DNA of 20,302 nt from positions 1 to 20,302 of the IMG/VR virus record IMGVR_UViG_3300010293_000048; one strand, 5' to 3'. Of this stretch, positions 7,294-13,949 are shown piece after piece. The notes beneath the pieces are model-generated. The model was not told where the DNA came from, did not search any database, and worked only from the letters and a program-made list of their open reading frames with translations. The position numbers were made by a program, and so were the translations under genes. Position 1 is the first letter of the stretch. Every line of letters starts with the position of its first letter. The stretch comes from a virus.

Positions 7294-9975
7294 ATGAATG
7301 TCTTAAAACATTATGGTATGCCTCGACGTTCGGGGCGATATCCATGGGGTAGTGGCGAAGAACCGTTTCAAAGAGGAGCCTCGTTTTTAAGAGAATATAA
7401 TGATTTAAGAAAAAAAGGAATGTCTGATGTTGAAATAGCTGAAGGTTGGGGTATGAAATCAGGTGAGCTGCGTTCAAGAAAAACGATTGCCCGTTCTGAA
7501 ATGAGAGCTGATTTATATGCAGAAGCAGTTAGATTAAAAAATAAAGGATATTCAGATAGCGAAATAGGAAGGAAAATGGGGAAAAATGAATCCTCTATTA
7601 GAGCATTATTAGACCCAGTTCTTCAAGAGAGATCGCAAAGAGTTTCCTCATTAGCTAATGTTTTAAAAACTAGTGTTGACGAAAAAAAATATATAGATGT
7701 GGGCTTAGGTATTGAAAATCATTTAGGCGAAAGCCGAACAATGTTAAAAGCAGCAGTTCAAAAGTTAAAACAAGACGGTTATACAATCCATTTTGTTAAA
7801 GTGCCACAAGCAGGCACATCACATAATACGCATATGATGGTTTTGGCTCCTCCAGGAACAGATTGGAAAGAAGTTGAGGCCCATAAAGATCAAATTCAAT
7901 TACCTATGAACCATCAAGTTCTCGAGGAGGGTAGATCTTATTATGGTTTAGGCCCTATAAAAAGTATTTCTTCTAAAGAAGTGTATGTTCGCTATAATGA
8001 AGAAGGCGGGGCAGATAAAGATGGGGTTATTGAAATAAGAAGAGGTGTAGAAAATTTAGATCTAGGGCAAGCTAATTATGCCCAAGTTAGAATAGGTGTA
8101 GACGGAACACATTATCTAAAAGGGATGGCGATGTATGCGGATGATATTCCTGAAGGTTATAATGTGATTTATAATACAAATAAAAAACAAGGTACATCTA
8201 AAGAAAAAGTATTTAAAGCAATGACTGAAGACCCAGACAATCCGTTTGGCGCTCAGATTAAAAAAGGTGGGCAAAGAGGTTCTTTAAATATAGTATATGA
8301 AGAAGGTGATTGGGAAAAATGGTCTAAATCTTTGTCTTCTCAAATATTGTCGAAGCAAGGCCGACCATTAGTAACTCAGCAATTGGATTTAGCTTACAAA
8401 ATAAAAAACGAAGAATACGAAAGTATACTAGCCTTAAACAATCCCGTAATAAGAAAAAAACTTCTTACGTCATTTGCGGATGACGCAGATTCAGCTTCTG
8501 TACATTTAAAAGCAGCAGCATTACCAAGACAAGGCTGGCATACTATTCTGCCATTCCCTAAAATGAATCCACAAGAAATATATGCGCCCAATTACAATGA
8601 TGGGGAACAGGTGGTGCTTATTAGATATCCGCATGGTGGAACATTTGAAATCCCCACTTTAACAGTAAATAATAGACAGCCATTAATAAGTAAAATCATA
8701 GGCAGAGCAAGAGATGCAGTTGGTATACACCCAAAGGTGGCAGAAAGATTATCTGGTGCAGATTTTGATGGGGATTCAGTATTAGTTATTCCTACAAATG
8801 GGAAAACTATAAAAACTACCTCGCCTTTGACCGGTTTACAAAATTTTAGCCCAAGAGAATCTTATCCGCCTTATGATGGAATGAAAACTATGGATGGTGG
8901 GATTTGGAATGAAGCTAAAGGTGAAGTAGATTTTAAAGGTAAATCGCCAAGTTCGAGATCCAAAGGATTACAAATGGGTAATATTTCAAATTTAATAACT
9001 GATATGACAATTAGAGGCGCAGTTGATGACGAAATAGCTAGAGCAGTAAGGCATTCAATGGTGGTAATTGATGCTGAAAAACACCACTTAAATTATAAAA
9101 AATCATTTGTAGATAATGGTATTGCTGCTTTGAAAAAAAGATATCAAGGTAGAGAAGATGCAGGAGCATCGACGATCATTTCAAGAGCTTCTTCTGATAA
9201 ACCGGTTCCGCATAGAAGCGAGTATTTTGATATTGATCCTAAAACAGGTAAAAAAATATGGACCTATACAAATGAGATTAGCACTAAAATAACAATTAAT
9301 AAAAAAGGTGAAAAGATTATAAAGACTATGCCTAAGATAACAATGTCTACTAAAATGTTAGAAGTAGAAGACGCAAGAGAATTATCTTCGGGCACTATAG
9401 TTGAAGGTATTTATGCTACATATGCTAATAAACTAAAAGCATTAGCTAATCAAGCAAGAAAAGCAGCTTATCATACTAAGAGCGTGAGAGTTTCAGAAAC
9501 AGCAAGAAAAGCCTATGCCCCTGAAGTTCAGTCTTTAATGGCTAAATTAAATATAGCTTTAAAGAATGCTCCTTTAGAAAGACAGGCCCAATTATTAGCA
9601 GATAAAGTAGTTAGAATGAAAGTGGACGAGAACCCTCATCTAAAGAAAGATTACGCCACCTTAAAAAAGATTAAAGGCCAGGCAATAGCAGAAGCTAGGG
9701 TGCGTAATGGAGCGTCTAAGAATAGAGTAGATTTTACACCTCGTGAATGGGAAGCAGTTCAAGCTGGGGCATTTACGCATAATGTTTTAACTAAATTAAT
9801 AGACAATTCGGATATTGATAAAGTAAAAACGTATGCTACCCCTCGCCCAACAAATGCTCTTTCCCCTGCTAAATTAGCTAAAGCTAAGGCCATGAAGAAA
9901 TCAGGTTATACAGCTGCTGAAATAGCTCAATCAATAGGTGTTTCTGTAACAACAATTAATAAGGTTACGAAATAG
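7294..9975 (+). CDS. RNA-polymerase-like protein (DFDGD double-psi beta-barrel) with helix-turn-helix domains and HYG-type N-terminal tag
   Basis: An 893-residue protein. Residues 4-22 carry LKHYGMPRRSGRYPWGSG, related to the HYG tag of three head-region proteins here. Two helix-turn-helix-like repeats follow (about 31-63 and 75-107, both with KKG/NKG then D-x-EI) and a third closes the protein (about 856-893, GYTAAEIAQSIGVSVTTI). In the middle, LIRYPHGG (442-449) is followed by RLSGADFDGDSVLVIP, with D490, D492 and D494 matching the Mg-binding NADFDGD loop of the RNA polymerase beta' subunit and YonO-like phage polymerases. THYLKGMAMY (272-281, K276) could belong to the partner beta-like barrel. 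It may transcribe phage late genes; a DNA-binding protein that only borrows the fold is the alternative. I recall relatives in many Bacillota phages, mostly annotated only as helix-turn-helix proteins. Strong ribosome binding site (TGGAGGGG). Confidence 0.75.
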   Translation: MNVLKHYGMPRRSGRYPWGSGEEPFQRGASFLREYNDLRKKGMSDVEIAEGWGMKSGELRSRKTIARSEMRADLYAEAVRLKNKGYSDSEIGRKMGKNESSIRALLDPVLQERSQRVSSLANVLKTSVDEKKYIDVGLGIENHLGESRTMLKAAVQKLKQDGYTIHFVKVPQAGTSHNTHMMVLAPPGTDWKEVEAHKDQIQLPMNHQVLEEGRSYYGLGPIKSISSKEVYVRYNEEGGADKDGVIEIRRGVENLDLGQANYAQVRIGVDGTHYLKGMAMYADDIPEGYNVIYNTNKKQGTSKEKVFKAMTEDPDNPFGAQIKKGGQRGSLNIVYEEGDWEKWSKSLSSQILSKQGRPLVTQQLDLAYKIKNEEYESILALNNPVIRKKLLTSFADDADSASVHLKAAALPRQGWHTILPFPKMNPQEIYAPNYNDGEQVVLIRYPHGGTFEIPTLTVNNRQPLISKIIGRARDAVGIHPKVAERLSGADFDGDSVLVIPTNGKTIKTTSPLTGLQNFSPRESYPPYDGMKTMDGGIWNEAKGEVDFKGKSPSSRSKGLQMGNISNLITDMTIRGAVDDEIARAVRHSMVVIDAEKHHLNYKKSFVDNGIAALKKRYQGREDAGASTIISRASSDKPVPHRSEYFDIDPKTGKKIWTYTNEISTKITINKKGEKIIKTMPKITMSTKMLEVEDARELSSGTIVEGIYATYANKLKALANQARKAAYHTKSVRVSETARKAYAPEVQSLMAKLNIALKNAPLERQAQLLADKVVRMKVDENPHLKKDYATLKKIKGQAIAEARVRNGASKNRVDFTPREWEAVQAGAFTHNVLTKLIDNSDIDKVKTYATPRPTNALSPAKLAKAKAMKKSGYTAAEIAQSIGVSVTTINKVTK

Positions 9976-9992
9976 AAAGGAGCCTTAAACAA

Positions 9993-10295
9993 ATGTCTAA
10001 ATCAATGTTAACTACCATAGACAATCCTTTTAACCCATTCACTCAATTTGATGAATGGTATGCCTATGATGTAGGAAAAGGCTACCATACTTGTGCGTAC
10101 CTTGCACGAATTGTTGTAACATCAGAAGAACTTAGTGAAGAAGATGAAAGTATAGCTATTGAAGTAGCTATTGATGAAATTTTAGATTTAAATGATTTAG
10201 GTATTTATAAGAAAGTAACAGAAGAAGATTCAATTAGTAATCAAAAGTTAGATTCTAATACACAAAGTGAAGAGTCAACAGAGTCTGATGCCTAA
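9993..10295 (+). CDS. conserved small acidic phage protein
   Basis: A 100-residue protein preceded by AAAGGAG about 10 bases before its ATG, 17 bases after the polymerase-like gene. The first part, with LTTIDNPFNPFTQFDEWYA and YHTCAYLARI, looks like a small folded domain. The middle is helical and acidic (EELSEEDESIAIEVAIDEIL) and the tail is a low-complexity Ser/Glu/Asp run. I recall this family as a small unknown that often sits just before the small terminase gene in Bacillota siphophages. No catalytic motif is visible and no function can be assigned. It is the last gene before the structured non-coding block at 10296-10528. Confidence 0.75.
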   Translation: MSKSMLTTIDNPFNPFTQFDEWYAYDVGKGYHTCAYLARIVVTSEELSEEDESIAIEVAIDEILDLNDLGIYKKVTEEDSISNQKLDSNTQSEESTESDA

Positions 10296-10300
10296 GTAAA

Positions 10301-10340
10301 CGCATAAGGGGGGGGTCTCGCGTAACATACCCCCCTTGCG
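10301..10340. other. G8/C6 hairpin at the start of the G/C-rich non-coding block
   Basis: A run of eight G (10308-10315) can pair with six C (10330-10335). AAGGGGGG...CCCCCCTT gives 8 base pairs, and a lower CGC/GCG stem continues after a two-base bulge. The loop contains CTCGCG, echoed by ATCGCG at 10342-10347. No U-tract follows directly, so it is not a plain terminator. It may be part of a cos or packaging site, or an RNA structure after the preceding gene. Confidence 0.5.
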
Positions 10341-10345
10341 TATCG

Positions 10346-10379
10346 CGCCCCTCCTAAAAAATTCTCCGGGGGTGTTTTT
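10346..10379 (+). terminator. possible intrinsic terminator
   Basis: CGCCCC (10346-10351) pairs with GGGGTG (10369-10374, one G-U pair), optionally extended by a U-G pair, around a 15-base loop. TTTTT follows at 10375-10379. The G/C stem plus U-tract is terminator-like, but the long loop makes it weaker than a classical one. The last T is also the first base of the long RNA stem described next, so the two elements may influence each other. Confidence 0.4.
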
Positions 10380-10521
10380 CTAGGCATTTTTGGCGGGGGT
10401 ACCAGGGGTTTCTAACAAAACTGGTTTGACACCGGGTTCTCCTTTCAAGAGTCGTGGTTTTTATCACGTCTGAAACTCTTGTTATCTCCACCTAAAGTGC
10501 CTAGATCTCTCTTGAAAGGAG
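10379..10521 (+). ncRNA. candidate structured regulatory RNA leader that can mask the ribosome binding site of the small terminase gene
   Basis: Hand folding shows a long closing stem P1, 10379-10401 with 10483-10505: 21 of 23 positions pair, 3 as G-U. Inside are P2 (CCAG 10402-10405 with CTGG 10421-10424) and P3 (CAAGAGT-CGTG 10446-10456 with CACG 10465-10468 and ACTCTTG 10475-10481). The unpaired joint between P2 and P3 ends in CTCCTTT (10439-10445), exactly complementary to the AAAGGAG ribosome binding site at 10515-10521. The match extends to 13 bases (10439-10451 with 10509-10521) if P3 opens. This is the layout of a translational switch with a pseudoknot. G-U pairs favour RNA over a DNA packaging site, though cos/pac remains possible. 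Confidence 0.55.
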
Positions 10522-10528
10522 TGAAAAA

Positions 10529-10873
10529 GTGTCTAAGTCAAATGATGACGAGAGACAAACTAAGAAGAAAAGACCACCAGGTACTACACCAGAAGCTAGA
10601 GAAAATCAACTGGTAGCATTGGCTATGAAATTAGCAGAGAAACAAATGATGGAAGGTACAGCTTCTTCCCAAGTTATTTCTCATTTTTTAAAATTGGGCT
10701 CTACAAGAGAGAGAATTGAGAAAGAGATTCTGCAGGAGCAAAAAGATTATTTAACTGCCAAAACAGAAGCTATGCGTTCTGCGAAAAGGGTAGAAGAACT
10801 TTATACTAATGCTCTAAACGCTATGAGAAACTATAGTGGCCAAACTATAGATGACGAGGATTATGATGACTAG
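10529..10873 (+). CDS. probable terminase small subunit
   Basis: A 114-residue, mostly helical, highly charged protein starting at GTG 10529, with AAAGGAG at 10515-10521 (spacing 7). After a basic N-terminus (RQTKKKRPPGTTPEAREN) come ENQLVALAMKLAEKQMMEG and ASSQVISHFLKLGSTRERIEKEIL, then a long helix ending near VEELYTNALNAM. The 'GTASSQVITHFLKLGSTRE'-type pattern is one I associate with small terminase-like proteins directly upstream of HNH and large terminase genes, as here. It would bind the packaging site and load the large subunit. No conserved catalytic residue is expected. Its translation may be controlled by the RNA leader upstream, since its ribosome binding site is the masked one. 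Confidence 0.65.
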   Translation: MSKSNDDERQTKKKRPPGTTPEARENQLVALAMKLAEKQMMEGTASSQVISHFLKLGSTRERIEKEILQEQKDYLTAKTEAMRSAKRVEELYTNALNAMRNYSGQTIDDEDYDD

Positions 10874-11279
10874 ATCATATTCAGAATTTAAAAAGTTGAA
10901 AACATTTAAAGAGCGATATGATTATCTTAAATTAAAAGGTGTAGTAGGTGAATCGACTTTTGGGTTTGATCGCTATATTAATCAAGCATTATACAAGTCA
11001 GAGGAATGGCAACGTATTAGAGATGAAGTAATTATACGTGATAAGGGTTGCGATTTGGGCATAAAAGAATATGAACTTCATGATCGAATTATAATTCATC
11101 ATATGAATGCGATTACCAAGAATGATATTTTAGAAAGAAGACCACATGTTTATGATCCTGAATATTTGGTGTGTGTTTCGCATCAAACGCATCAGGCTAT
11201 ACATTATGGAGATGAAGATTTGCTGCCAAAAGCGGTATTAGTAGTAAGAAAAAAAAATGATACCTGCCCGTGGAAATAG
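10866..11279 (+). CDS. HNH endonuclease of the packaging module
   Basis: A 137-residue HNH nuclease. FGFDRYINQALYKSEEWQRIR is followed by RDKGCDLG, the HH pair of the motif (IIIHHMN, H78-H79), DPEYLVCVS, and the distal THQAIHYGDE (H109, H113), ending in the NDTCPWK tail typical of this family. HNH proteins beside terminase genes are known to work with the terminase in cos-type packaging (shown for HK97 gp74). The start at 10866 is chosen because GAGGA (10856-10860) lies 5 bases before it; ATGs at 10851 and 10863 are in frame but worse placed. It overlaps the small terminase gene by 8 bases. Confidence 0.88.
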   Translation: MTRSYSEFKKLKTFKERYDYLKLKGVVGESTFGFDRYINQALYKSEEWQRIRDEVIIRDKGCDLGIKEYELHDRIIIHHMNAITKNDILERRPHVYDPEYLVCVSHQTHQAIHYGDEDLLPKAVLVVRKKNDTCPWK

Positions 11280-11290
11280 GAGGATTAAAC

Positions 11291-11656
11291 ATGGATAGTA
11301 TATTAACAGCAGTTAAACAAATGTTAGGGCTACCAGAAGAATATATCCCTTTTGACGAAACTGTGATGATGCATATTAATTCTACTTTTTTAGAATTACA
11401 TCAATTAGGGGTCGGTCCTAAAGACGGTTTTCAAATAGTAGGAAAAGAAGATCTATGGGAGGATTTTGTTATCGATCCATTGCTAATAGGTTATTTAAAA
11501 ACCTATATGTTCATGAAGGTTAAATTAATATTTGATCCTCCTACAACTTCTTTTTTATTAGATGCAATTGACCGACAAATAAATCAAATACAATGGCGAA
11601 TGACGGCACATGTAGAACCACCATTACCAGTGGTGGAGGAGGTAACAGATGAATGA
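11291..11656 (+). CDS. small connector/adaptor-like phage head protein
   Basis: A 121-residue mostly helical protein. The chosen ATG has AGGAGG at 11278-11283 (spacing 7); an upstream GTG at 11270 is in frame but would lie before that site. The pattern DETVMMHINSTFLELHQLGVG, then a Trp-containing segment, IGYLKTYMFMKVKLIFDPP and ending in QINQIQWRM, resembles small helical phage proteins usually called head-tail connector or adaptor (gp6-like). In most siphophages such adaptors follow the capsid gene; here it comes before the large terminase, so the assignment is tentative. It overlaps the next gene by 8 bases, and GGAGGAGG near its end serves that gene. Confidence 0.5.
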   Translation: MDSILTAVKQMLGLPEEYIPFDETVMMHINSTFLELHQLGVGPKDGFQIVGKEDLWEDFVIDPLLIGYLKTYMFMKVKLIFDPPTTSFLLDAIDRQINQIQWRMTAHVEPPLPVVEEVTDE

Positions 11657-12113
11657 TCAATCATATTTAGCCCACTACGGGGTCTTAGGTATGAAGTGGG
11701 GGGTGCGTAGATTAAAGAACAGACATGAAGTTTTGTCCAAAAGAGGAATGTACTTTACAAAGAATCGGGCGGATAAGGCTAAAGCAGCAAGAGAAAGAAA
11801 AATTGCTAGGATAGAGTCTAAAATAGCAGATCGAGAAAAAAATGCTATTAAGAATCTGTCTGATGATGAATTGCGTAAAAGGATAAATCGTCTTCAAATG
11901 GAGAGACAGTATGCGTCATTGAATCCTTCTGCATTAAAAAAAGGTCAAAGATTTGCGTCTAAGATTTTATTAGGGGCTGCCACTGGAGTATTAACTGGTT
12001 TAGTAGTAAAAGGTATGAATTCGGGTTTAAAAACAGCTGGGGCTAAACTTGCAGCAGCGCCAAGCGATTATATTTTAAAAGCTATAGAAAAAGCTTTGAA
12101 TAAAGCAGGATAA
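11649..12113 (+). CDS. HYG-tagged small phage head-region protein (copy 1)
   Basis: A 154-residue basic protein beginning with the tag SYLAHYGVLGMKWGVRR (5-21). A lysine/arginine-rich coiled-coil-like stretch follows (about 40-90), including DDELRKRINRLQMERQYASL, then a hydrophobic helix (about 105-121, ILLGAATGVLTGLVV) and an alanine-rich C-terminal helix. The tag recurs almost unchanged in the proteins at 13879 and 15259. Proteins with this start are frequent in phage head-gene clusters, and I know no experimentally established role for the tag. The single hydrophobic helix could be membrane-active or buried in a capsid assembly. A GGAGGAGG site stands about 8 bases before the ATG. Confidence 0.7.
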   Translation: MNDQSYLAHYGVLGMKWGVRRLKNRHEVLSKRGMYFTKNRADKAKAARERKIARIESKIADREKNAIKNLSDDELRKRINRLQMERQYASLNPSALKKGQRFASKILLGAATGVLTGLVVKGMNSGLKTAGAKLAAAPSDYILKAIEKALNKAG

Positions 12114-12120
12114 ATTCAAA

Positions 12121-13869
12121 ATGGGATTATCTAATAAAGCTACTCCCAAATACTATGCAAAGTTTAGAGAAGATGTAATCTCTGGTCGGATACCTGTATG
12201 CCGAGAAATATCTATGGAGATGAATCGTATAGATTCTTTGATTGCAAATCCAGGTATTTACTATGATGATAAAGCAGTAGATGGTTGGGTTGAGTTTTGT
12301 GAAAAGGAATTAACATTAACTGATGGATCAGATTTACATTTACTTGAGTCATTTAAATTATGGGGAGAGCAAGTATTTGGTTGGTTTTATTTTGTAGAGA
12401 GAAGTATCTACGAACCAGCCAAAGATAATTCTCATAGTGGGCGTTATGTCCGTAAGATGATTAAAAAGCGGCTGGTCTCTAAACAATACTTAATAGTAGC
12501 TCGAGGAGCAGCGAAGTCAATGTATGGCTCGTGCATCCAAAATTACTTTTTAAATGTAGATACTACAACCACTCACCAGATAACTACTGCTCCTACTATG
12601 AAACAAGCAGAAGAAGTAATGTCTCCAATACGAACAGCTATTACCAGATCTAGAGGGCCTTTGTTTCAGTTCCTAACAGAAGGATCTTTACAGAATACTA
12701 CAGGCTCAAAGATGAATAGAGTTAAATTGGCCTCAACAAAGAAGGGGATTGAAAATTTCCTTACTGGTTCTTACTTAGAAGTCAGACCTATGAGTATCGA
12801 TAAACTTCAAGGATTGCGTCCGAAAATTTCTACAATAGATGAATGGCTTTCTGGAGACATTAGAGAAGATGTTGTGGGGGCAATAGAACAAGGAGCGTCC
12901 AAATTAGACGACTACCTAATTGTGGCAATGAGTTCAGAAGGAACCGTCCGTAATAGTTCGGGGGATACAATCAAAATGGAATTAATGGACATCTTAAAAG
13001 GTGAATACATTAACCCTCATGTGTCAATTTGGTACTACAAATTAGATGATGTTCAAGAAGTTAATGACCCCGCAATGTGGATAAAGGCGAACCCGAATTT
13101 AGGCAAAACTGTTACGTACGAAACCTATCAGTTAGATGTGGAAAGAGCAGAAAAAGCTCCAGCATCTAGGAATGATATTCTTGCAAAACGTTTTGGTATT
13201 CCTATGGAAGGGTACACATATTTCTTTACTTATGAAGAAACAGTTCCTCATAGAAAAAGAAGTTTCTGGGGAATGCCCTGTGCAATGGGGGTTGACCTTT
13301 CGCAAGGAGATGACTTTTGTGCTTTTACCTTTTTATTTCCTTTAAAGAATGGGCTATTCGGCGTAAAGACAAGATGCTATATTACGTCTTTAACTCTTAT
13401 GAAACTTCCAACAGCTATGAGATTCAAGTATGAAGAATTTTTAGAAGAGTCAAGCCTCCAAGTTTTAGAAGGAACAGTGTTAGACATGGATGAAGTGTTT
13501 GATGATTTGGATAAATTTATATTAGATTCTCAGTATGATGTCCGTGCCGTAGGATACGATCCTTATAACGCTAAAGAATTTATAAACAGATGGGAACAAG
13601 AAAATGGTCCATTTGGTATAGAGAAAGTTATTCAGGGAGCAAAAACAGAGTCAGTGCCTTTAGGCGAATTAAAGAATCTTGCTGAGGAAAGAATGCTTAT
13701 ATTTGATCAGTCAATGATGTCATATACTATGGGGAATACGATCACGTTAGAAGATACAAACGGTAATCGGAAGTTATTTAAGAAGAGATACGATCAAAAG
13801 ATTGATAGTGTAGCGGCATTAATGGATGCTTGGGTAGCGTACAAGCTTAATAAAGAAGCGCTAGAGTAA
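12121..13869 (+). CDS. terL: terminase large subunit
   Basis: A 582-residue packaging motor of the HK97/Terminase_1 type, with ATPase and nuclease halves. The ATPase Walker A is ARGAAKS (127-133, K132), a variant with AAK instead of GxGK. Walker B is ISTIDEW (D240, E241), followed by MSSEGT as the coupling motif region. The RNase H-like nuclease half has GVDLSQGDD (D392), VGYDPYN (D480) and KIDSVAALMDAW (D562, D569). The N-terminus with GWVEFCEKEL and LLESFKLWGEQVFGWFYF is the usual adaptor segment. The length is normal for the family and no break is seen. The ribosome binding site is weak (AGGA about 10 bases upstream), and it begins 7 bases after the preceding stop. Confidence 0.94.
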   Translation: MGLSNKATPKYYAKFREDVISGRIPVCREISMEMNRIDSLIANPGIYYDDKAVDGWVEFCEKELTLTDGSDLHLLESFKLWGEQVFGWFYFVERSIYEPAKDNSHSGRYVRKMIKKRLVSKQYLIVARGAAKSMYGSCIQNYFLNVDTTTTHQITTAPTMKQAEEVMSPIRTAITRSRGPLFQFLTEGSLQNTTGSKMNRVKLASTKKGIENFLTGSYLEVRPMSIDKLQGLRPKISTIDEWLSGDIREDVVGAIEQGASKLDDYLIVAMSSEGTVRNSSGDTIKMELMDILKGEYINPHVSIWYYKLDDVQEVNDPAMWIKANPNLGKTVTYETYQLDVERAEKAPASRNDILAKRFGIPMEGYTYFFTYEETVPHRKRSFWGMPCAMGVDLSQGDDFCAFTFLFPLKNGLFGVKTRCYITSLTLMKLPTAMRFKYEEFLEESSLQVLEGTVLDMDEVFDDLDKFILDSQYDVRAVGYDPYNAKEFINRWEQENGPFGIEKVIQGAKTESVPLGELKNLAEERMLIFDQSMMSYTMGNTITLEDTNGNRKLFKKRYDQKIDSVAALMDAWVAYKLNKEALE

Positions 13870-13949
13870 GGAGGCAACATGTACGATGATCAATCATATT
13901 TAGCCCACTATGGCGTTTTAGGTATGAAATGGGGGATTCGAAAAAAAGT
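13868..13949. repeat. 82-bp perfect direct repeat, copy A (RBS plus HYG tag)
   Basis: Bases 13868-13949 are identical to 15248-15329. The unit covers the ribosome binding site (AAGGAGG), the ATG, and codons 1-23 with part of codon 24, that is the whole HYG tag. A third, diverged version at 11649 shares a 25-base identical core. Perfect identity including third codon positions implies recent duplication or gene conversion. Confidence 0.95.

Noticed and set aside
10426-10431. TTGACA, a perfect -35 promoter box in the non-coding block
   Set aside because: No acceptable -10 sequence occurs 16-18 bases downstream, and the bases lie in a junction of the proposed RNA.
10308-10436. possible G-quadruplex from several G-runs
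   Set aside because: The G-runs are separated mostly by more than 20 bases and several are better explained by pairing with C-runs in hairpins.
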